DNA of 64,000 nucleotides from positions 3,534,001 to 3,598,000 of the forward strand of contig NZ_CP102253.1 in the NCBI RefSeq assembly GCF_025145845.1, in the 5' to 3' direction. Shown here one piece after another: positions 1-8,216 of the stretch. The notes below the pieces were generated by a model. The model saw only the letters and a program-made list of their open reading frames with translations. It was not told the DNA's origin and ran no database searches. The number at the start of each line of letters is the position of its first letter. Position 1 is the first letter of the stretch. A program made the position numbers and the translations under genes. Source of the stretch: Alistipes shahii WAL 8301. Lineage in GTDB: Bacteria; Bacteroidota; Bacteroidia; Bacteroidales; Rikenellaceae.

Positions 1-87
1 CGGCACACGCTGCGCTTTCGTGCCGTGATTGTTGGCGGCGCTTCGGCCTCGAAAAGAAAAATTTCGACGGAATATTGTCCGAAAACA

Positions 88-122
88 AAAGCGCCCTTCC
101 AGGTGAACCTGGCGGGCGCTTT
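88..122 (-). terminator. Rho-independent terminator of fabG
   Basis: A 9-bp perfect stem (88-96 pairs with 114-122) is followed on the minus strand by TTTTGTTTTC. It lies about 60 bp beyond the fabG stop. Bases 1-87 hold nothing that can be assigned with confidence; a neighbouring gene outside the window may end or begin there. Confidence 0.75.
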
Positions 123-183
123 CATTTTCAGACGACGCCTTGACTGCATCGTTTTCCGCAACGTTCTCGTTGTCTGTCGTTTC

Positions 184-930
184 CTAACAGTTCATCGCTC
201 CGCAGCAGTGGATGACCTGCCCGCTGACATACGACGAAAGGTCCGACGCGAGGAACAGCGCCACCTTGGCGACATCCTCCGGCGTGCCGCCGCGGCGCAG
301 CGGAATCTGCTTGTACCAGCCCTCCTTCACCTCGTCGGGCAGTTTGTCGGTCATCTCGGTCATAATGAAGCCCGGGGCGATGGCGTTGGCGCGAATGCCG
401 CGCGGACCCATCTCCTTGGCGATCGACTTCGCAAGGCCGATCATGCCGGCTTTCGAGGCCGAGTAGTTGCACTGGCCGGCGTTGCCGCTGACGCCCACCA
501 CCGACGACATGTTGATGATCGAGCCGCTTTTCTGGCGCGCCATGACCGGCACGACGGCGTGGATGAAGTTGAACGCCGACTTGAGGTTGACCGTCAGCAC
601 GGCATCCCACTGGGCCTCGGACATGCGCATCATCAGGCCGTCCTTGGTGATTCCGGCGTTGTTCACGAGGATGTCGATACGGCCGAAATCCTTTATGATC
701 TGGTCGATGACCGCGTGCGTCTCTTCAAAGTTGGCTGCGTTCGAGGCATAGCCCTTGGCTTTCACGCCCAGCGCGGCGATTTCGGCTTCGGTAGCCTTGC
801 CGTTCTCGTCGATCGCAAGGTCGGTGAACGCCACGTTGGCGCCCTCTTTGGCGAATTCGAGTGCGATGGCCTTGCCGATGCCGCGTGCGGCGCCGGTCAC
901 AACGGCCACTTTTCCATCCAGTAATTTCAT
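184..930 (-). CDS. fabG: 3-oxoacyl-[acyl-carrier-protein] reductase FabG
   Basis: This is an NADPH-dependent cytoplasmic reductase for the first reductive step of fatty-acid elongation (beta-ketoacyl-ACP to beta-hydroxyacyl-ACP). The 248-residue length is typical of classical short-chain dehydrogenases. The cofactor motif TGAARGIG lies at residues 12-19 and NNAG at 90-93. The catalytic tetrad is readable as Asn115, Ser143, Tyr156 and Lys160. The C-terminus is slightly unusual (GQVIHCCGAMNC where many FabG proteins have a VDGGM-like end), but no core residue is lost. It starts at ATG 930, is divergent from glyA, and has its own promoter and terminator. Other SDR substrates cannot be excluded, but overall similarity favours FabG. 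Confidence 0.93.
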   Translation of the reverse strand: MKLLDGKVAVVTGAARGIGKAIALEFAKEGANVAFTDLAIDENGKATEAEIAALGVKAKGYASNAANFEETHAVIDQIIKDFGRIDILVNNAGITKDGLMMRMSEAQWDAVLTVNLKSAFNFIHAVVPVMARQKSGSIINMSSVVGVSGNAGQCNYSASKAGMIGLAKSIAKEMGPRGIRANAIAPGFIMTEMTDKLPDEVKEGWYKQIPLRRGGTPEDVAKVALFLASDLSSYVSGQVIHCCGAMNC

Positions 931-973
931 AATTCTTTTATATTTTTAAGGCAATATCTGCCAATTTTTATTC

Positions 974-981
974 GCAAATAT
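974..981 (-). promoter_or_regulatory. fabG -7 promoter element
   Basis: The minus strand reads TATATTTG, a perfect match to the Bacteroidetes TAnnTTTG element, 44 nt upstream of the fabG start. No clear TTTG -33 element is seen at the expected spacing. The same intergenic region must also hold the divergent glyA promoter; TATCTTTA at about 1034-1041 on the plus strand is a one-mismatch candidate. Confidence 0.6.
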
Positions 982-1078
982 AGGAAAAATATCTTAATCG
1001 CCTGCCCGCGGAGCGAATTTCGGCATTTTTGCTTATCTTTACCGACCGTAAACAGCATTCCAAAATCCTTATAACGAT

Positions 1079-2359
1079 ATGAAAAGAGATTCCCAGATTT
1101 TCGATTTGATTGCCGCCGAGCGCAACCGCCAGATGCATGGCATCGAACTGATCGCTTCGGAGAACTTCGTCAGCGACCAGGTGATGGAGGCCATGGGTTC
1201 GGTCTTGACCAACAAATACGCCGAAGGCTATCCCGGAGCGCGCTACTACGGCGGCTGCGAGGTCGTGGACAAGGTCGAGACGCTGGCCATCGAGCGCATC
1301 TGCCGTCTCTACGGCGCGGAGTACGCCAACGTGCAGCCCCATTCGGGCGCACAGGCCAACATGGCCGTTTTCTTCGCCTGCATGCAGCCGGGCGATACGT
1401 TCATGGGACTGGACCTTGCACACGGAGGACACCTCTCGCACGGTTCGCCGGTCAACATGTCGGGTAAATATTTCAAGGCCGTGGGCTATCAGCTCGACGA
1501 GGCCACGGGCGTGATCGACTACGACGCCATGGAGCGCAAGGCCCTGGAGTGCAAGCCGAAACTGATCGTCGGCGGCGCCTCGGCCTACTCGCGCGAGTGG
1601 GATTACAAACGCATGCGCGAGATCGCCGACAAGGTGGGCGCGCTGCTGATGGTGGACATGGCCCACACGGCCGGTCTGATCGCCGCGGGGCTGCTGGAGA
1701 ACCCCGTGAAATACGCGCATATCGTCACCTCGACGACCCACAAGACCCTGCGCGGCCCGCGCGGCGGCATCATCCTGATGGGCAAGGACTTCGAGAACCC
1801 CTGGGGCCAGACCACGCCGAAGGGCGTCGTGAAGATGATGTCGCAGATCCTCAATTCGGCCGTCTTCCCGGGCATCCAGGGCGGTCCGCTGGAGCACGTC
1901 ATCGCCGCCAAGGCCGTAGCCTTCGGCGAAGCGTTGGAACCCGCCTACAAGGAGTATCAGACGCAGGTGCAGAAGAACGCCGCAGCCATGGCCGCCGCCT
2001 TCGTCGAGCGCGGTTACAAGATCGTCTCGGGCGGCACGGACAACCACCTGATGCTCGTCGACCTGCGCACGAAGTTCCCCGAACTGACGGGCAAGCTGGC
2101 CGAGAAGTGCCTCGTGGCCGCCGACATCACCACCAACAAGAACATGGTTCCGTTCGACAGCCGGTCGCCGTTCCAGACCTCGGGCCTGCGCTTCGGAACC
2201 CCGGCCATCACCACGCGCGGCCTGAAGGAGGACAAGATGGACTACATCGTCGGGCTGATCGACCGCGTGCTGCACGACCCGGAGAACGAAGCGAACATCG
2301 CCGCCGTGCGCAAGGACGTGAACGCGCTGATGGCCGACTATCCGCTTTTCGCGTGGTAA
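1079..2359 (+). CDS. glyA: Serine hydroxymethyltransferase
   Basis: This PLP enzyme interconverts serine plus tetrahydrofolate with glycine plus 5,10-methylene-THF and is the main cytoplasmic source of one-carbon units. The 426-residue length is normal. Family hallmarks are IELIASENF near residue 22, the NKYAEGYPG(A)RYYGG substrate region near 45-59, and the TTHKTLRGPRGG segment with the PLP Schiff-base lysine at about Lys222. The start at ATG 1079 gives the canonical N-terminus. The DUF2461 gene starts one base after the TAA stop, and an esterase follows that, so the three are probably one transcript. No regulatory RNA was seen upstream. Confidence 0.97.
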   Translation: MKRDSQIFDLIAAERNRQMHGIELIASENFVSDQVMEAMGSVLTNKYAEGYPGARYYGGCEVVDKVETLAIERICRLYGAEYANVQPHSGAQANMAVFFACMQPGDTFMGLDLAHGGHLSHGSPVNMSGKYFKAVGYQLDEATGVIDYDAMERKALECKPKLIVGGASAYSREWDYKRMREIADKVGALLMVDMAHTAGLIAAGLLENPVKYAHIVTSTTHKTLRGPRGGIILMGKDFENPWGQTTPKGVVKMMSQILNSAVFPGIQGGPLEHVIAAKAVAFGEALEPAYKEYQTQVQKNAAAMAAAFVERGYKIVSGGTDNHLMLVDLRTKFPELTGKLAEKCLVAADITTNKNMVPFDSRSPFQTSGLRFGTPAITTRGLKEDKMDYIVGLIDRVLHDPENEANIAAVRKDVNALMADYPLFAW

Positions 2360-2360
2360 G

Positions 2361-3041
2361 ATGAAGGAGGTCATCGACTTCTTCCGCCGGCTGCACGACG
2401 ACAACACCCGGGAATGGTTCGACGCCCACCGCGCCGAATGGATCCGTGTGAAGGGACGGTTCGCCGATTTCACCGGACAGCTGATCGAGGGCATCGCGTC
2501 GTTCGACCCCGAGGTGCGCGGCCTGCGTCCGCAGGACTGCACCTACCGGATCGCCCGCGACACGCGTTTCTCGCCCGACAAGTCGCCCTACAAGACCTAT
2601 ATCGGGGCTTACATTGCGCCGAAGGGCAAGAAATCGGGTTTCGCGGGATACTATTTCCACATCGAACCCTGCTGCGACTCGCTGGTGTGCTGCAACCTGC
2701 TTTCGGCGGGCGCCGTGTGCATCGAGCCGACGGTGCTGCGGTCGATCCGCGAGGAGGTGCTCGACAACGGCGCGCAGATCGAGGCGGCGATCCGGAAGGC
2801 CAAAGGGTTCCGGCTGTGCAGCGGCAACAGGCTCAAGCGGGTCCCGACGGGATTCCCGGCCGACAGCCCCTATGCCGAGATGCTGAAGCTGAAGGATTTC
2901 TACCTCGAACAGCCCATCGCCGAGGAGTTCCTGCTCGCACCCGACCTGCTGGAACGCACCGTCGAGCAGTTCCGCCGCACGCAGCCGTTCATCGCCATTC
3001 TGAACCGGGCGATCCGCTACGCCCACGAAGAGATGCAGTGA
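2361..3041 (+). CDS. DUF2461 domain protein
   Basis: This 226-residue protein begins MKEVIDFFRRLHDDNTREWF, the usual DUF2461 (TIGR02453) opening, and keeps the RIARDTRFSPDKSPYKT motif of that family at about residues 62-78. The biochemical function of the family is not established. There is no signal peptide or membrane segment, so it should be cytoplasmic. Its ATG lies one base after the glyA stop, and the next gene starts one base after its own TGA. This tight packing implies co-transcription with glyA but not necessarily a functional link. Confidence 0.88.
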   Translation: MKEVIDFFRRLHDDNTREWFDAHRAEWIRVKGRFADFTGQLIEGIASFDPEVRGLRPQDCTYRIARDTRFSPDKSPYKTYIGAYIAPKGKKSGFAGYYFHIEPCCDSLVCCNLLSAGAVCIEPTVLRSIREEVLDNGAQIEAAIRKAKGFRLCSGNRLKRVPTGFPADSPYAEMLKLKDFYLEQPIAEEFLLAPDLLERTVEQFRRTQPFIAILNRAIRYAHEEMQ

Positions 3042-3042
3042 C

Positions 3043-4005
3043 ATGAGACGTCTGTTTCTGATCGCTGCACTGTTTCTGTGGACGCCGGCCGGGGCGCAGA
3101 ACGACGATGCGACGCCGCGGAAGATCGAAAAAGAGACCTTCGTCTATGCCGTGCGGGATGCCGACACGCTGCGGCTGGACCGTTATGCGCTCCTCTCGCC
3201 CGACAGCCGGGCGAAACCCTGCCTGATGTTCCTTTTCGGCGGCGGCTTTATGACCGGAACGCGGGACAACCGGCGTTTCCGCCCCTTCTTCGACTACTAC
3301 GCCCGCAAGGGGTTCGTCGTCGTGTCGATCGACTACCGGCTGGGGATGAAGCGGGCCAGACAGGCCGGCCTGCTCGACGAGGAGCATTTCACGCAGGCGT
3401 TGGACATGACGCTTTCGATGGCGACGGAGGACCTCTACGACGCCACGGCCTATATCTGCCGGCATATGCCGGACGTCGATCCTTCGCGGATCGTGACGTG
3501 CGGGTCGAGCGCCGGGGCCATCACGGTGCTGATGGGCGAGTACTGGCTTTGCAACGGGCATCCGCTGACCGCCGGGAAGTTCACGCAGGACTTTAGCTAC
3601 GCCGGGGTAATCGCCTTTGCGGGAGCCGTTTGCGATACGCAGGACAGCCTGCGCTGGGCGCGCGATCCCGCGCCGATGCTGCTTTTCCACGGCGACGCCG
3701 ACCGCAATGTGCCCTACGGCGCGATCGGTGTCGACGGGGTCTGGCTGTTCGGCTCGAAGAGCATTGCCGACGACCTCGCGCGGCGCAGGGTTCCGCACGC
3801 GTTCTACTCCGTCGCCGAGACCAATCATTCGATGGCGTGGCGGCCGATGACCGAGAACCGCGGCGAGATCGACTCGTTTCTCGAAAAGCTGGTCTTCAAA
3901 CGGCAGCGGCTGGTGACCGACGTCCGCATCACGCCGCTCGATGCGCCCGCAGTTCCGAAGGATTTCGGGATTTCCGACTACATCGACGCCAACTACGGGC
4001 ATTAG
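3043..4005 (+). CDS. Secreted alpha/beta-hydrolase (esterase-like)
   Basis: This 320-residue protein has an N-terminal signal peptide (MRRLFLIAALFLWTPAGAQ), so it is probably periplasmic. An oxyanion-hole FLFGGGFMTG motif lies near residue 60. A nucleophile elbow GSSAGA near 150, a late FHGDADRNVP aspartate region and an ETNHSMAW histidine complete a plausible Ser-Asp-His triad. This order matches the BD-FAE/carboxylesterase-type alpha/beta-hydrolases. Substrate is unknown: acyl esters, carbohydrate esters and peptides are all possible. It is the last gene of the glyA run; an imperfect AT-rich hairpin follows at 4075-4116. Confidence 0.8.
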   Translation: MRRLFLIAALFLWTPAGAQNDDATPRKIEKETFVYAVRDADTLRLDRYALLSPDSRAKPCLMFLFGGGFMTGTRDNRRFRPFFDYYARKGFVVVSIDYRLGMKRARQAGLLDEEHFTQALDMTLSMATEDLYDATAYICRHMPDVDPSRIVTCGSSAGAITVLMGEYWLCNGHPLTAGKFTQDFSYAGVIAFAGAVCDTQDSLRWARDPAPMLLFHGDADRNVPYGAIGVDGVWLFGSKSIADDLARRRVPHAFYSVAETNHSMAWRPMTENRGEIDSFLEKLVFKRQRLVTDVRITPLDAPAVPKDFGISDYIDANYGH

Positions 4006-4306
4006 GCGTCCGCCGCAGATGAAAAATCCGCAGCCTCATTTTCGAATTTCCGGGGATAAAAAACAGAGGTATAAAAAAGTGTAAAGCAAAAGATAATCAA
4101 ATAATTATACACTTTTCTTCAGTACCTTTGTTTTAGAAAAAAAGTAGAATAAGGTAATGTTAAACGAGGTTTCGGTTTCCAAATCGTTACCTCGTTTCTT
4201 TTGCTCTATTATTCATAGAAACGTGATTTTCAGTTTCTTGCATCTCTATTCATCTTGACATACGACTCTGCTGAAATTATTTTTGCACCCCTAAAAAGCA
4301 GAGTTT
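4006..4306. other. Intergenic region at the left boundary of the integrated element
   Basis: There is no gene here. A 9-bp perfect inverted repeat (4075-4083 with 4108-4116, 24-nt loop) may end transcription from the esterase. A TACCTTTG -7-like element lies at 4123-4130. The att-like sequence at 4166-4195 follows, and the integrase start codon is 111 bp further on. Base composition drops abruptly to AT-rich from about 4050, consistent with a foreign boundary. Confidence 0.6.
4166..4195 (+). repeat. Left att-like direct repeat (attL candidate)
   Basis: This 30-nt sequence matches 9633-9662 at 23 of 30 positions in the same orientation. The best-conserved core is GTTTCyAAATCrTTACCTC. Its distance to the integrase start and its position at the composition change fit an integration site. 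The mismatches are more than a clean recombination core would show, so later drift or flanking arm sites must be assumed. Confidence 0.5.
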
Positions 4307-5335
4307 ATGCGTAGCACGTTCAAGGTTCTGTTCTACCTTAAAAGGAACAAAGACAAAGATCAGAAAGTCGTCCCTGTCATGGGTCGCATCACGGTCAACG
4401 GCAGCATCGCGCAGTTCAGCGCGAAGCTCTCCGTCCCGGAAACGCTTTGGGAGGTCAGCGGCGGCCGCGCCAAAGGCCGTAGTCTCGAAGCGGATCGCAT
4501 CAACCGTCATCTGGACAACATCCGCACCCAGATCGGCAAGCACTATCAGGATATCTGCGACCGGGAGTCATACGTTACGGCCGAAAAGGTCAAGAATGCC
4601 TATCTCGGCTTCGGAGAGAAATACCGGCTGCTTCTCGAAGCGTTCGAGAAATTCACCGGCGACCTCAAGAAACGTGTCGGCATCGACCGCTGCCACGGTA
4701 CATGGAACCGCTACTATAAATCCATCGACCATCTGCGGACTTTCATGCGTAAGGAGTATAACGTGAGCGATATGCCGTTGGCGGAGTTGGAACAGTCGTT
4801 CATCGAGCAATACCACGTCTACCTTAAATCCGATCTGGGGCTCAAGCCTACGACCGTCAGCGGTTATCTCAAATGCCTGAAATACGTTGTCAAAATCGCG
4901 TTCAACAACGGCTGGATGCCTCGCAACCCCTTTTCCCTCTATCAATATACGGCTCCGAATCCGGAACGTAGTTTTTTAACGGAAGATGAACTCCGGCGTA
5001 TGATGACTACCGAGCTGCGGTATAAGCGTCAGGACTATAACCGCGATATGTTCCTGTTCTCCTGCTTCACGGGCATCTGCTATGCGGATATGGCCTCGCT
5101 GACCTATGACCGGATCGAGCAGGATGCGCAGGGCGAGTGGTGGATCAGCGGCAACCGCCAGAAGACCGAAACCAGATACGTTGTCAAACTTCTGCCGTAT
5201 GCGTTGTTCATCCTGAACAAGTACCGGGGTCTGACCGGCGACGGACGTGTTTTTGCCATGTCTACACTCGATTCGATCGACGACAGCCTGAAAAACATCG
5301 CCCGGGAGTGCGGCATCGACAAACAACTCTGTTAG
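4307..5335 (+). pseudogene. Truncated tyrosine recombinase (IntDOT-like integrase)
   Basis: The 342 residues contain the N-terminal arm-binding region (MRSTFKVLFYLKRNK, then a VPETLW segment), a SAM-like core-binding domain (about 100-200) and the first part of the catalytic domain (FLTEDELRRMM onward). At the position of the first catalytic Arg the protein reads CFTGICYAD; an absent Arg I is known for IntDOT-type enzymes. The QKT lysine region is present. The frame stops right after GIDKQL, where homologues continue into HxxR, H/W and the nucleophilic Tyr. All three are missing, so the protein should be catalytically dead. The break coincides with the end of the opposing CoiA-like gene, pointing to a deletion or recombination scar at about 5330. 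Confidence 0.85.
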
Positions 5336-6356
5336 GTTTTGGCATCAAGGCATTGTCAATAATAGTATAGACTCCAGTGAAAGCATACAACTTTTCTTCT
5401 ATGAGATGGAAATCGCCGAAAATAGCGTCGCAATAATAACAGCCGTGCGATAGGTAGCTATCGGCAACCGTCCGGCTATACCGTTTTTTTACCGGGCCGA
5501 CCTTGAGTTGTCGCCCCTCTTCCGTCTGTAAGAAATCTTGTACCGCGGCATAGACCCCAGGATGCTTGTCTATATCATGATCGTCCCACGAAGACCGCTC
5601 CACATCGAAATCGCAGTTGCAGACGCTCTTCAGACTTGGCTCTACCGTATAGCAGTATTGCAGCGTCCCGCACTTCCAGCATTTCATTTCAAAAAAGATG
5701 ATAGTAACCTTCTGCTTGGGCGCTGATCTGATATGCTCGCAAAATTTCAACTTACGCGCCAGTAAATTACTTATCAATGCTTTTAACGGCATTTGAACTT
5801 TCCCTACTTGGGCAAGTATGTTTGAATTTTCGTCCTTGAATATTTTGAACGCAGGAGTCTCTTTGTCTGCAACTAAAGTTTTGTCATAATCCGACATTTC
5901 TTTGGGGGCTATGCGGAAAAACCAGCAACCTCTTACGTTCGATGCCTTATACCGTTCCTGCCGGAGGCGGGTTTCTTCATAAGTCTGCCGGCTCCATTGA
6001 ACCTCGAAAGCAATCCTTTTACCTCCCTGTACAGCCAAAACATCCGCCCTCCAATCCGCTTCGGAAAATTCGGGGATGGCATCCCATCCTTGCTCCCGGC
6101 AAGCCTCCATGATAGCGACTTTCGCTTTGAGATGCTCTGCAGACTCGGGTTTCCAATCACATGGATTTGCAGATTTCAGATGAACGAAATGCTTCAGGCC
6201 TTTGCTGCTCATTCTCAAAAAGCCCTCTTGTCCGCAACACGGCAGTATCAAGACGGTTTTTTTGGCCTTAAGACGGGCTTTCAAAGCACTCCATTCTTCG
6301 TCATTAAGATCGATGGAAACAATTTCTTTGTCTTCTATATAAGCACGTAAAGGCAT
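5262..6356 (-). CDS. CoiA-like competence-type protein, 3' end replaced
   Basis: This 364-residue frame resembles CoiA-family proteins of mobile elements. It has an N-terminal zinc-ribbon-like part and a PD-(D/E)XK-like nuclease segment near residues 95-125 (WRADVLAV, then IAFEVQWS, giving D...ExQ spacing). It also has Cys pairs (CWKCGTLQYC; CYYCDAIF) that could bind zinc. Real coding probably ends near 5336. The last 25 or so residues are translated from the antisense strand of the integrase fragment (5262-5332) and form an artificial tail. The gene has its own consensus promoter upstream. The natural C-terminus is therefore lost, and function is doubtful. CoiA acts in processing incoming DNA in naturally competent Gram-positives; its role on Bacteroidetes elements is not known. 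Confidence 0.6.
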   Translation of the reverse strand: MPLRAYIEDKEIVSIDLNDEEWSALKARLKAKKTVLILPCCGQEGFLRMSSKGLKHFVHLKSANPCDWKPESAEHLKAKVAIMEACREQGWDAIPEFSEADWRADVLAVQGGKRIAFEVQWSRQTYEETRLRQERYKASNVRGCWFFRIAPKEMSDYDKTLVADKETPAFKIFKDENSNILAQVGKVQMPLKALISNLLARKLKFCEHIRSAPKQKVTIIFFEMKCWKCGTLQYCYTVEPSLKSVCNCDFDVERSSWDDHDIDKHPGVYAAVQDFLQTEEGRQLKVGPVKKRYSRTVADSYLSHGCYYCDAIFGDFHLIEEKLYAFTGVYTIIDNALMPKPNRVVCRCRTPGRCFSGCRRSNRV

Positions 6357-6406
6357 TGTAGAAATGTATAAGGATTGTTAATGATCTCGGATATATTACA
6401 TCAATC

Positions 6407-6437
6407 CAAATATAGCGAATCCGAACGAAACGAGCAA
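6407..6437 (-). promoter_or_regulatory. Promoter of the CoiA-like gene
   Basis: On the minus strand TTG (6435-6437), 20 nt, then TATATTTG (6407-6414) matches the Bacteroidetes consensus, 51 nt upstream of the start codon at 6356. Confidence 0.65.
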
Positions 6438-6507
6438 GTTTTGCGGAGTGAATCATCGTCGTCTTAATATTGAATCACCATATATCTTACGCCGACCCGT
6501 CCAGCAA

Positions 6508-6569
6508 AATAGCCGCCGTAAGCGACACGTCAAGGCAATGCCTTGTCTTTGTCGCTTACGGCGGCTATT
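6508..6569. repeat. Perfect 20-bp inverted repeat with nested hairpin
   Basis: Arms 6508-6527 and 6550-6569 are exact reverse complements (20/20). The 22-nt loop contains a second palindrome, AAGGCAATGCCTT. There is no T-run after either arm, so it is not a classical terminator. It lies between the divergent CoiA-like gene and DUF2958, about 50 bp before the DUF2958 start, inside the mobile remnant. A leader structure, a protein-binding site or an origin-of-transfer hairpin are all possible. Confidence 0.85.
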
Positions 6570-6617
6570 CGGCTCTTGCTGTCCGGGCGTTCCGGGCAGT
6601 CTGAAATTTTATTCTCT

Positions 6618-6935
6618 ATGACACTGCTCACAAAACAGATCATCTCGAAATTCGAGAAACATCCTATCCACTCACAGGATGGGAAAGGAATGGATGCCGA
6701 AGTCCTCGTCAAGTATTTCAACCCCTGCGGCTCGGGCACATGGCTCATCACCGAAGCCGAACGCGAAGGCGACGACTGGTGCCTGTTCGGTTATTGTCAT
6801 ATCCACGAATGGGAGTGGGGCTACCTGATGCTCTCCGAACTGGCATCCCTTCGTCTGCCGTTCGGACTTACCATCGAACGCGACATTTACACGACCAAGA
6901 AATACGTCCGGGATTTTCTACCACAGGATGAATGA
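6618..6935 (+). CDS. DUF2958 family protein
   Basis: The 105-residue protein begins MTLLTKQIISKFEKHPIHSQ. It carries the family signature of a KYFNPCGSGTW block, a CLFGYCHI block and SELASLRLPFGLTIERD. DUF2958 proteins are common accessory genes on conjugative transposons and plasmids; their biochemical role is unknown. The frame is open further upstream to 6543, but ATG 6618 matches the family N-terminus and avoids reading through the long inverted repeat. It is cytoplasmic and acidic, with no membrane segment. Confidence 0.8.
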   Translation: MTLLTKQIISKFEKHPIHSQDGKGMDAEVLVKYFNPCGSGTWLITEAEREGDDWCLFGYCHIHEWEWGYLMLSELASLRLPFGLTIERDIYTTKKYVRDFLPQDE

Positions 6936-7004
6936 CGGCAAAGGCCTCGGAATTTTACTGCCCCTTGCCGATAACAGAATCATTACACAAAAAGGACTAT
7001 AAAT

Positions 7005-7394
7005 ATGGCAACATTCGAAGAAAGAGCCGAACGGCTGAAGAAAGAGTTGGAAGAAGCTGCAAACGGCGATCGACGCCGGAGTCTGTCCCACGAATACGAA
7101 CTTACCTTGCGCCTGCTGCGCATCATCCGGGGAGAGGTCTTTACGCTCGACGACATCAATAAATGTCGCATGGAGATCATGCGGCAACATCCCGGATACG
7201 ATCGTCCCATAACGGCCGAATCGGGAATCCTGTTGGCTGCGGAGGCAATCCGCAAATCCTTCGGACGGAAATACTATCTGCCGCTGTACAAATATCCGAT
7301 CAAGATAGATTTCGGAACACCGGACGGGCAGATATGCGTGATCCATCCGAGCAACTTTATTAGCTATACGTCCAAAAAAGGAGGGGAAGAGTGA
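7005..7394 (+). CDS. Small hypothetical protein of the mobile remnant
   Basis: This 129-residue protein is not recognised. The first 30 residues are highly charged and likely helical (ATFEERAERLKKELEEAA). The rest is mixed, with no signal peptide or membrane span. ATG 7005 has an A-rich upstream stretch (ACAAAAAGGA) that can serve as ribosome binding site. It lies 69 bp after DUF2958 in the same direction. The IS3 insertion has its left 4-bp target duplicate (TGAT, 7392-7395) exactly on the TGA stop codon, so the reading frame survived intact. Confidence 0.6.
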   Translation: MATFEERAERLKKELEEAANGDRRRSLSHEYELTLRLLRIIRGEVFTLDDINKCRMEIMRQHPGYDRPITAESGILLAAEAIRKSFGRKYYLPLYKYPIKIDFGTPDGQICVIHPSNFISYTSKKGGEE

Positions 7395-7430
7395 TTGATG
7401 TGCACCCCAAAGTTTGGACTGATTAATAAT

Positions 7431-8072
7431 TCAGATAGCATGAGTTCGGTATTGTACCGGGCTCATGTTGTTTAAAGCGGTCTTTATTCGCTTGTTATTG
7501 TAGTAATTTATGTATTCCTCCAGTTCCTTGCGGAAATGATCGACAGACTCGAACTTCTGCAAATATAATAATTCTGATTTTAACAGTCCGAAAAAGTTTT
7601 CCATAACCGCATTATCCAAACAGTTTCCCTTACGAGACATGCTCTGACTAATACCTTTTTCCCGCAGCCGATATTGATAGCGTTTCATCTGGTACTGCCA
7701 ACCCTGATCCGAGTGAAGTATAAGTTCCGGAGCATCGGGCAGATCCTTTATGGCATCTTCAAGCATTTTCATTGTTTGGTAAAAGGTCGGATGTTCAGCT
7801 ATATTATAACTTATTATTTCCCTGTTATATAAGTCCATAATAGGCGACAGATAAAGCTTCTTGCCGAACAGAGAAAATTCAGTAAGGTCTGTAACCCACT
7901 TTTGATTAGGACGTTCCGCCATAAAATTACGTTTCAGCAAGTCGGGCACCACGGCACCAACCTCTCCTTTGTATGAACGATATTTTTTTAGGCGCACCTG
8001 GCATTTAACTCCACATTCGTTCATTAACCTCAGTACCGTTTTATGGTTTATAGAATATCCGCGATTGTGCAT
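7431..8072 (-). CDS. IS3-family transposase OrfB (DDE integrase core)
   Basis: The retroviral-integrase fold is recognised by the three acidic residues: Asp in KWVTDLTEF, Asp in LHSDQGWQY and Glu in NAVMENFFG. These are followed by the YYNNKRI and LNNMSPVQYR end block of the family. The first ATG is at 8072, but the same frame is open back to 8216 and encodes the HLKQLKFPDKYKQEKNEI and GRYGYRRI blocks expected of full OrfB. The true product is therefore probably longer and made by fusion with OrfA. OrfA and OrfB are here in the same frame, separated by one TAA (8217-8219), rather than in the usual -1 overlap. Whether this copy is still active is uncertain. Confidence 0.85.
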   Translation of the reverse strand: MHNRGYSINHKTVLRLMNECGVKCQVRLKKYRSYKGEVGAVVPDLLKRNFMAERPNQKWVTDLTEFSLFGKKLYLSPIMDLYNREIISYNIAEHPTFYQTMKMLEDAIKDLPDAPELILHSDQGWQYQMKRYQYRLREKGISQSMSRKGNCLDNAVMENFFGLLKSELLYLQKFESVDHFRKELEEYINYYNNKRIKTALNNMSPVQYRTHAI

Positions 8073-8216
8073 CTCTACTGTGATACGGCGGTAACCATAA
8101 CGTCCCTTATGATCGTGGTATATACTTACAATCTCGTTTTTCTCTTGTTTGTATTTATCGGGGAACTTTAACTGCTTCAGATGATAACAATAGCGTGGGA
8201 AGGGTATGTTCCGGTC

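Noticed and set aside
1..87. Fragment of a neighbouring gene at the window start
   Set aside because: Several frames are open but too short to recognise any family, so no gene was called.
968..2542. Long open frame opposite glyA (over 500 codons)
   Set aside because: It is a GC-driven antisense shadow of glyA. It has no RBS, low-complexity Arg/His/Val composition and no recognisable domain.
5262..5335. Genuine C-terminal tail of the CoiA-like protein
   Set aside because: These codons are the exact antisense of the integrase fragment, so the tail is an artefact of the junction.
7005..7394. Gene disrupted by the IS3 insertion
   Set aside because: The insertion lies exactly at the stop codon and the duplicated TGAT restores it, so the frame is intact.
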